From positions 1-26,827 of the forward strand of contig JAZNNJ010000024.1 of assembly GCA_045580225.1 (NCBI GenBank): DNA of 26,827 bases, in the 5' to 3' direction. A model generated the notes under the pieces. It was not told the DNA's origin. It saw only the letters and a list, made by a program, of their open reading frames with translations, and did no database searches. This DNA is from CAUUCF01 sp045580225. Its GTDB lineage: Bacteria > Pseudomonadota > Gammaproteobacteria > UBA9339. A program made the translations under genes and the position numbers. Numbering within the stretch: position 1 is the stretch's first letter; each line of letters begins with the position of its first letter. This document shows, piece by piece, positions 21,906-26,827 of the stretch.

Positions 21906-23234
21906 ATGTACGTGAAAAAAAACAATAAAAATATTTTGGGATTATTGATGTTTTTAGGATTGCCCGGTATGTTTGCATATGGGGTAGAAGTAACCACGAA
22001 TGCAACTTCCGCAGATGCGGCAGCTGCTACTGTTAATGCTATAAATATGTTGTCGGATCGTTTAGGGGAGTTGGAGAGTAGTTTTGATACCAGTTTGACT
22101 AATATGCAGTATCAAATGAAACAGTTGTTTCAAGGTTATTTGGGAATGCACGATTTTAACAATGGAGAATATTCAAACGCAAGCTATGTCATCGATAAAA
22201 ATAGTAACGAAAAAATGAGCCATTTGCGTGGTACTTTAAAAGGATTATTGCATGATTATTATTTCTATGCGAATAATATACCTGCAGGAGGCAATGTTGT
22301 AAGTATTTTTACTAAAGGTTCAGATGCTAGCACTGGTTTAAAATTAACGATGTTCAATGACGTTAATGATAGGAAATCGGAGATAATAAGGCAATTGAAG
22401 TATAATGATTTGAATAGTTGGCCGGAATCTTCCGTTTATGCTTATGGATTATTATCTAGTCAAGATGAAATCGATAAAGTTACTGTTCATGATTTGTTGG
22501 ATGTGGATGGATATAGTGATGATGGTAAAGTTGATACTGTTAGTACGGGTAAAAAAGCAAGGACTTTTATTACTGAAATTTTAAAATCTACACCTCCTTC
22601 AACAGAAATAATTTTTAATGATAAATCTAAAGTAATTACTTTACCTTTAGAAAATGATAACGGTAGTGATACTACAAAATTAAATATGAAAGACGATTAT
22701 GATAAAGCTATAACTTTTTTAAAAGGTGATAAGCATTATAAAGACTATGTTAAAAAGGTATCGCAATCGGCTAAACTTAGGAGTGTATTTGCCGAAACGT
22801 TGATAAATGCTTATCAAGAGCGTGTAAGAATTAATGTTGATAATGTGTCAAGGAGTTTAGTTGAACGTGAAAAAGAAATGGCACTACGTGGTATTAATCA
22901 AGATTATTACAATAATTTAAAAAATAAGTCAGCTGCAGAAGTTAATTTGGAAATTTTATATGCGTTAAATAAAAATGCATATTTTTTGCATAGATTGCAT
23001 AAGGATAATGAAAAGTTGCGTATTTTGCTTGCAACGGCAGGATTGCAAATATCTAGAAAATCGTTAACAGATGATATTAATTATTTAAAACCTATTAAAG
23101 TTTTAATTGATAATAAATGTTGGTTGGATGAAAATGTCAATAGCGATTATTGTAAAAATCCAAAGAGTGCCGCTATGACCGATACTGGTGTTGAAGTCGA
23201 TCAAGCAACTGCAGATATGTTTAAAAACGAATAA
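21906..23234 (+). CDS. icmX: Dot/Icm protein IcmX
   Basis: A 442-aa periplasmic protein of the type IVB secretion system, needed for effector delivery in Legionella. I prefer ATG 21906, with GAGG about 9 bases upstream, to a TTG 15 bases earlier. Sec signal: NILGLLMFLGLPGMFAYG, with cleavage before VEV. The middle is rich in charged low-homology sequence; the C-terminal third shows SAAEVNLEILYALNKNAYF then LHKDNEKLRILLATAG, which recalls the IcmX pattern of a Leu-rich helix and a his-x-DNE-R-L segment. Two Cys near the C-terminus may bond. Identification rests on this pattern, size, signal and proximity to icmW. Confidence 0.75.
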   Translation: MYVKKNNKNILGLLMFLGLPGMFAYGVEVTTNATSADAAAATVNAINMLSDRLGELESSFDTSLTNMQYQMKQLFQGYLGMHDFNNGEYSNASYVIDKNSNEKMSHLRGTLKGLLHDYYFYANNIPAGGNVVSIFTKGSDASTGLKLTMFNDVNDRKSEIIRQLKYNDLNSWPESSVYAYGLLSSQDEIDKVTVHDLLDVDGYSDDGKVDTVSTGKKARTFITEILKSTPPSTEIIFNDKSKVITLPLENDNGSDTTKLNMKDDYDKAITFLKGDKHYKDYVKKVSQSAKLRSVFAETLINAYQERVRINVDNVSRSLVEREKEMALRGINQDYYNNLKNKSAAEVNLEILYALNKNAYFLHRLHKDNEKLRILLATAGLQISRKSLTDDINYLKPIKVLIDNKCWLDENVNSDYCKNPKSAAMTDTGVEVDQATADMFKNE

Positions 23235-23250
23235 TTTAATTTTTAAAAAG

Positions 23251-23290
23251 CACAAGAGAGTCATTATTAGTCGTTTATGACTCTCTTGTG
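23251..23290. terminator. Strong hairpin terminator between convergent genes
   Basis: cacaagagagtcat and atgactctcttgtg pair perfectly over 14 bp around a 12-base loop. It lies between icmX (plus) and the aldehyde dehydrogenase (minus), so it could end both. Flanking T-runs are short, but the stem is the strongest in the window. Confidence 0.85.
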
Positions 23291-23294
23291 TAGA

Positions 23295-24675
23295 TTATTT
23301 AAGAAATAATTTTAATAGTTTCTTGTATAAAATTTTGTATGGTTGGTATCTCATTGGTAGGTCCAACCAAGTTTTTTTATCCAGGATGCTTTTTTTGTGT
23401 GAAAATGTATCAAATCCAAATTTACCATGATATGCTCCCATGCCGCTTTCTCCACATCCTCCAAAGGGCATTTCTGGGGTGGCTAGATGTACTACAACAT
23501 CGTTTATACATCCACCTCCATATCGGCAAAATCTTGTAGTTTTTTCTATATTATGTTTATTGCTGGAAAAGATATATAAAGCTAACGGGTGGGGATGATT
23601 TTCAATGATTTCTATTACGTTTTCTAAATCATCAAAAGTTAAAATAGGCAATATTGGGCCAAAAATTTCTTCTTGCATGATATTATCATCCCAGGTAACG
23701 TTGTCTACGACAGTAGGTTCTATTTTTAAAGATTCTGGTGACGATTTTCCGCCAATAACAGTTTTATCTTTATCTATTAAATTACACAAGCGTTCGAAGT
23801 GTTTCTGGTTGATAATTTTTCCATAATTTTTATTCGTAATTGGATTTTTGCCATATTGTAAATAAATTTGTTTTCTTAGTTCGGAAATGAAAGTGTCTTT
23901 TATATTTTTGTGGCAGTATATGTAATCAGGGGCAACACAAGTTTGTCCGCAATTTAGGTATTTTCCAAAAACTATTCTTTTAGCGGCTAATTTGATATTT
24001 GCTGTTTGATCGATAATACAAGGACTTTTTCCGCCTAATTCTAAGGTGGTTGGTGTTAAATTTTCAGCCGCTTTTCGTAATACTTCTTTTCCTACATTTT
24101 GACTTCCTGTAAAAAATATGTAGTCAAACTTTAAAGATAGCAGAAATTTATTTTCTTCACGGCCTCCGGTTACGACAGCAACATACTCAGATGGGAAGGT
24201 CTCTTCTATAAGCTCTTTTATTATATTGCTTGTAGCTGGGGGAATATGCGCTAGGTTTTAAAATTACAGTATTACCTGCTGCGATTGCGTCTATAAGAGG
24301 ATCTATCGATAACAGAAAAGGATAGTTCCAAGGACTGATAATTAGTACATTTCCCCAAGGAACTGATTTAATTATGCTTTTCGAATAAAAATTGGTAATT
24401 GGAGTAGGAACAATTTTATCTTTAGTAAATTTTTTTAAATTTTTTAAAAAATATGAAATCTCGTTTATCGTTAAACCAATTTCGCACATATAAGCTTCGT
24501 TATAACTTTTTCCTAAATCTTTATATAAAGCTTCAGCAATTTTTTTATCTTTATTTTTTATATTTTTTTGCAATAGTTTTAAATATTTTAGTCTATTTTT
24601 AATAGAGAAAGTTTCTCCTTTTTTGAAAAAATATTGTTGTTTTGCTAAAATGTTATGCATATTTTTACTCTTCAT
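23295..24675 (-). pseudogene. Class-3 aldehyde dehydrogenase, frameshifted
   Basis: An NAD(P)-dependent aldehyde dehydrogenase of the class-3 (ALDH3/AlkH-like) type, oxidising long-chain or aromatic aldehydes to acids. The N-terminal part reaches SPWNYPFLLS and LKPSAYS. In the second frame the rest is intact: FPSEYVAVVTGG, FTGSQNVGK, LELGGKSPCI (catalytic Glu), GQTCVAPDY (catalytic Cys), EEIFGPILPI, and the MRYQPYKILYKKLLKLFLK tail of class 3. The break is one extra base in a C5 run (24238-24242), right after LKPSAYS; with one fewer C the frames join as a protein of about 460 aa. It overlaps the alcohol dehydrogenase stop (TAATG). It is either freshly broken, slipped by recoding, or a sequence error. 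Confidence 0.88.
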
Positions 24676-25871
24676 TAGATTAAATTATAATAGAACTGTT
24701 TCAGTTCATTTTGATCCATTAGAACTGGTACAGGGTATACTGGATTTCCTTCTTTATCCGCATAATATGATAATTTTTCGATATCTTGCTTTTTAATATC
24801 TGGTATTTTAGTGCCGATATTCATTTTTGCATTTAGTTCTCTAATTGATTTTATAAATAATTCGGCAGCATTTTTTTCTGGAACGTTGCTATGGCAAATA
24901 CCTGCTGCGATAGCTAATTCTTTCAATTTATTATGTATTTTTTTCCCATATGCTTCTAAGATATAAGGTATTAAAATAGCATTAGCTAAACCGTGCGGGA
25001 TATTATACATTCCACTTAATGTATGAGAAACAGCATGACAGTATCCAACGTAAGAAACGGTGAATGCGCATCCTGCAAGATAAGATGCCCATAACATATT
25101 TTTTCTTGCTTCCATATCATTGCCATTAAGGTAGGCTTTGTACAGATTTTGGTAAACCAAAGTAGTTGCTTTTAATGCCTGTTCACGTGTTTTTTTAGTG
25201 GTAGAATTTCCTATATATGCTTCTATCGCGTGAACTAATACATCCATGCCTGTACTTGCAGTAATTGAAGGGGGAAGGGTTTTGGTAACTTCTGCATCTA
25301 ATACGGCGTATTTAGGAATTAGTGGAAAGTCACTAATCATATATTTATGTTTAGTTTTGGTGTCGGTGATAACGGTAGCTACTGTGGTTTCTGTTCCGGT
25401 TCCTGCGGTCGTTGGAATTGCGAATAATAGTGGAATTTTCTTCAGTATTTTTAGTACACCAGCCATATTTTGTAGTTTTTGTTTAGGTTTGGCTATACGG
25501 GCTCCAACTGCTTTGGCGCAATCTATTGCGGATCCTCCGCCAAAACCTATTAATGCTTCACATTTATTATGTATGTAAAGTATCCTTGCTTGTTCAACAT
25601 TATTTACTGTCGGATTGGAAATAACCTCATCGTAAATAATGGGGATAATATTATTTGCGACTAAACTTTCTTCAAGAGGCTTAGTTATTCCTAATTGTCT
25701 TACACTTTTATCAGTAACAAGCATAACTTTTAAAATTTTATTAGTTTTTAATATCTGAACTATATCTTCTACTTTATCCAGTATTATAGGATTGTAGTAA
25801 GGTAACAAAGGAATTGCAGTTTTAAAACAAAACTGAAAAATTCTACAATAAATTTTTTTTAAAATATTCAT
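24675..25871 (-). CDS. Iron-containing alcohol dehydrogenase
   Basis: A 398-aa group III metal-dependent alcohol dehydrogenase. Seen: NAD-binding GFGGGSAIDCAKA (109-121), PTTAGTGTETT (153-163), and the four metal ligands D210, H214, H279 and H293 in the contexts MDVLVHAIEAY, GYCHAVSH and IPHGLANAI. Normal length and intact. It makes or consumes an aldehyde, and the coupled aldehyde dehydrogenase would act on the same compound, so the pair would run alcohol to acid. The physiological substrate is not visible. The ATG at 25871 follows GGGAG. The gap to tRNA-Ser is 84 bases. Confidence 0.93.
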   Translation of the reverse strand: MNILKKIYCRIFQFCFKTAIPLLPYYNPIILDKVEDIVQILKTNKILKVMLVTDKSVRQLGITKPLEESLVANNIIPIIYDEVISNPTVNNVEQARILYIHNKCEALIGFGGGSAIDCAKAVGARIAKPKQKLQNMAGVLKILKKIPLLFAIPTTAGTGTETTVATVITDTKTKHKYMISDFPLIPKYAVLDAEVTKTLPPSITASTGMDVLVHAIEAYIGNSTTKKTREQALKATTLVYQNLYKAYLNGNDMEARKNMLWASYLAGCAFTVSYVGYCHAVSHTLSGMYNIPHGLANAILIPYILEAYGKKIHNKLKELAIAAGICHSNVPEKNAAELFIKSIRELNAKMNIGTKIPDIKKQDIEKLSYYADKEGNPVYPVPVLMDQNELKQFYYNLI

Positions 25872-25955
25872 AATACTCCCTCATTTGTTTCTTCAACAAG
25901 GTTTATGTTTATAATGTGTTTATTTATCGGTAATTATTGCAAGCAAACTAAAAAA

Positions 25956-26042
25956 CGGAGAGAGTGGGGTTCGAACCCACGATACGCCTAAACATATACA
26001 TGATTTCCAATCATGCTCCTTCAACCACTCGGACATCTCTCC
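25956..26042 (-). tRNA. tRNA-Ser (anticodon GGA)
   Basis: An 87-nt class II tRNA: acceptor GGAGAGA/TCTCTCC, anticodon stem CATGA/TCATG around loop TTGGAAA giving GGA, a long variable arm (TATATGTTTAGGCGTAT) and T-loop GGTTCGAACC. G73 is followed by a T-run and not CCA, so CCA must be added after transcription, unlike tRNA-Pro in this window. Confidence 0.95.
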
Positions 26043-26241
26043 AGATCGAATGTATTATATTTAGGTATAAAAATTTTTCAAGTAGTTATTACGCTGATTA
26101 TTTTTTAGAATTTTGTTTTATTGGTTTTGACTTACAGAAATTACAGATTTTTTTTGTATAAATGGTATTATTTTATATGATTTACGGATAAAAATTTGCT
26201 TTTTGTGACATATAGGATTAATTTTAGGTATGAATAAAAAT

Positions 26242-26294
26242 AAACTGCCTCCGTGTGAAGTAGCTTATCTTTGTTGGGGGGGGGGCAGTTTTTT
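26242..26294. terminator. Hairpin with G10 run upstream of rmlA
   Basis: aaactgcctcc can pair with the gggggcagttt at 26281 onward, followed by a T6 run, around a long loop. The right arm is part of ten consecutive G (26276-26285). No plus-strand gene lies upstream as far as 23234, so this is either an rmlA leader/attenuator or the leftover terminator of a lost gene. The surrounding 26043-26335 holds no other gene I can support. Confidence 0.6.
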
Positions 26295-26335
26295 GTTTGA
26301 ATGTAAATTTGTATTTAGGCTTGGAGAAATAGGGA

Positions 26336-26827
26336 ATGAAGGGTATTCTTTTAGCTGGGGGAAGCGGTACGAGGTTGTATCTATTGACTAAAATGACATC
26401 GAAATAGTTATTACCTGTTTACGATAAACCGATGATTTATTATCCTCTGTCAACCTTAATGTTGTTTGGTATCAAGGATATCTTGATCATATCTACTCTG
26501 CAGGATACACCAAATATTGAGAAGTTGTTTGGAGATGGTCAAAAGTTGGGATTAAATATTCAATATGCCATTCAAAACGAACCCAAAGGAATCGCCCAAG
26601 CTTTTACAATAGGTGCTGATTTCGTTGGCAATGAAGATGTATGTTTGATTTTGGGTGATAATATTTTTTATATGGGTGATCAATTCCATACTTTTAAGAG
26701 GCTGTTAAAAATAATGAAGGTAAATGTGCCACTGTATTCGCCTATCATGTTTCTGACCCTGAACGTTTCGGGGGTAGTTGAGTTTGATCAGAATTTTAAT
26801 GCCATTTCAATTGAAGAAAAACCTAAA
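26336..26827 (+). pseudogene. rmlA: Glucose-1-phosphate thymidylyltransferase, broken and running off the edge
   Basis: Starts the dTDP-L-rhamnose pathway from glucose-1-phosphate and dTTP. The start is unmistakable: MKGILLAGGSGTRLY, then SK, with TAG in place of the usual Gln at codon 24 (26405-26407), then LLPVYDKPMIYYPLSTLM, GLNIQYAIQ, and LGDNIFY. Near 26695 one base is missing: the expected line continues in another frame (NNEGKCATVFAYHVSDPERFG). At 26770-26774 an extra G in a G5 run returns it to the first frame (VVEFDQNFNAISIEEKP). ATG 26336 follows GGAG at 9 bases. Three lesions in 490 bases argue for a decaying copy, though the two frameshifts cancel. Confidence 0.9.

Noticed and set aside
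21644..21997. Minus-strand 117-codon frame opposite the icm region
   Set aside because: Opposes two well-supported plus-strand genes, hydrophobic by antisense effect, no ribosome site.
25246..25578. Plus-strand 110-codon frame opposite the alcohol dehydrogenase
   Set aside because: Antisense shadow of a gene with all metal ligands present.
1..26827. CRISPR array or prophage
   Set aside because: No regularly spaced direct repeats, cas genes, or phage structural genes seen on either strand.

Overview
This is an AT-rich stretch of a gammaproteobacterial chromosome. Three things point to a host-associated relative of the Legionellales (Legionella, Coxiella, Rickettsiella): a Dot/Icm type IVB secretion locus (icmW and icmX), gammaproteobacterial housekeeping genes (serS-lptF-lptG, sspA-sspB, infC-rpmI-rplT, htpG) and low GC. 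The genus cannot be fixed from the sequence alone.

Layout. 1-2893 is an accessory patch next to the 3' end of tRNA-Pro(GGG). It holds a partial reading frame at the left edge, a gene-free stretch with one terminator, a Vat/CatB-type acetyltransferase and an IS3-family transposase in one unbroken frame. An imperfect copy of the tRNA 3' end at 472-485 could mark the far end of an insertion. 2894-4454 (minus) holds tRNA-Pro, a stand-alone fragment of PheT that is only its tRNA-binding OB domain, and rplT-rpmI-infC; infC starts at AUU behind a strong Shine-Dalgarno. The usual neighbours thrS and pheS, and the rest of pheT, are missing. 4579-8021 (plus) is serS-lptF-lptG behind a near-consensus promoter.

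8015-13372 (minus) has an unrecognised 315-aa protein (possible Dot/Icm substrate) behind a small Cys-rich protein with a double-glycine-type leader, then an MNT/HEPN nucleotidyltransferase pair, then a stress operon of flavodiiron protein, rubredoxin and HtpG. 13501-20632 (plus) has a secreted lysozyme-like protein, an arn-type cluster (aminotransferase, ArnC-like glycosyltransferase, ArnA decarboxylase half only, ArnD), an OmpA-domain lipoprotein, sspA-sspB and an unknown two-TM protein. 20899-23234 (plus) is icmW, two small unknown membrane/exported proteins, and icmX, closed by a strong hairpin.

23295-25871 (minus) is an iron-type alcohol dehydrogenase coupled to a class-3 aldehyde dehydrogenase broken by one extra base in a C5 run. 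After tRNA-Ser(GGA) the window ends in rmlA with a stop codon and two opposing frameshifts, so this end shows gene decay.

The most interesting points are the icmW-to-icmX interval with its undescribed exported proteins, the double-glycine Cys-rich protein with its candidate effector, the domain-exact PheT remnant, the AUU-started infC, and the arn cluster that lacks the formyltransferase its deformylase implies.
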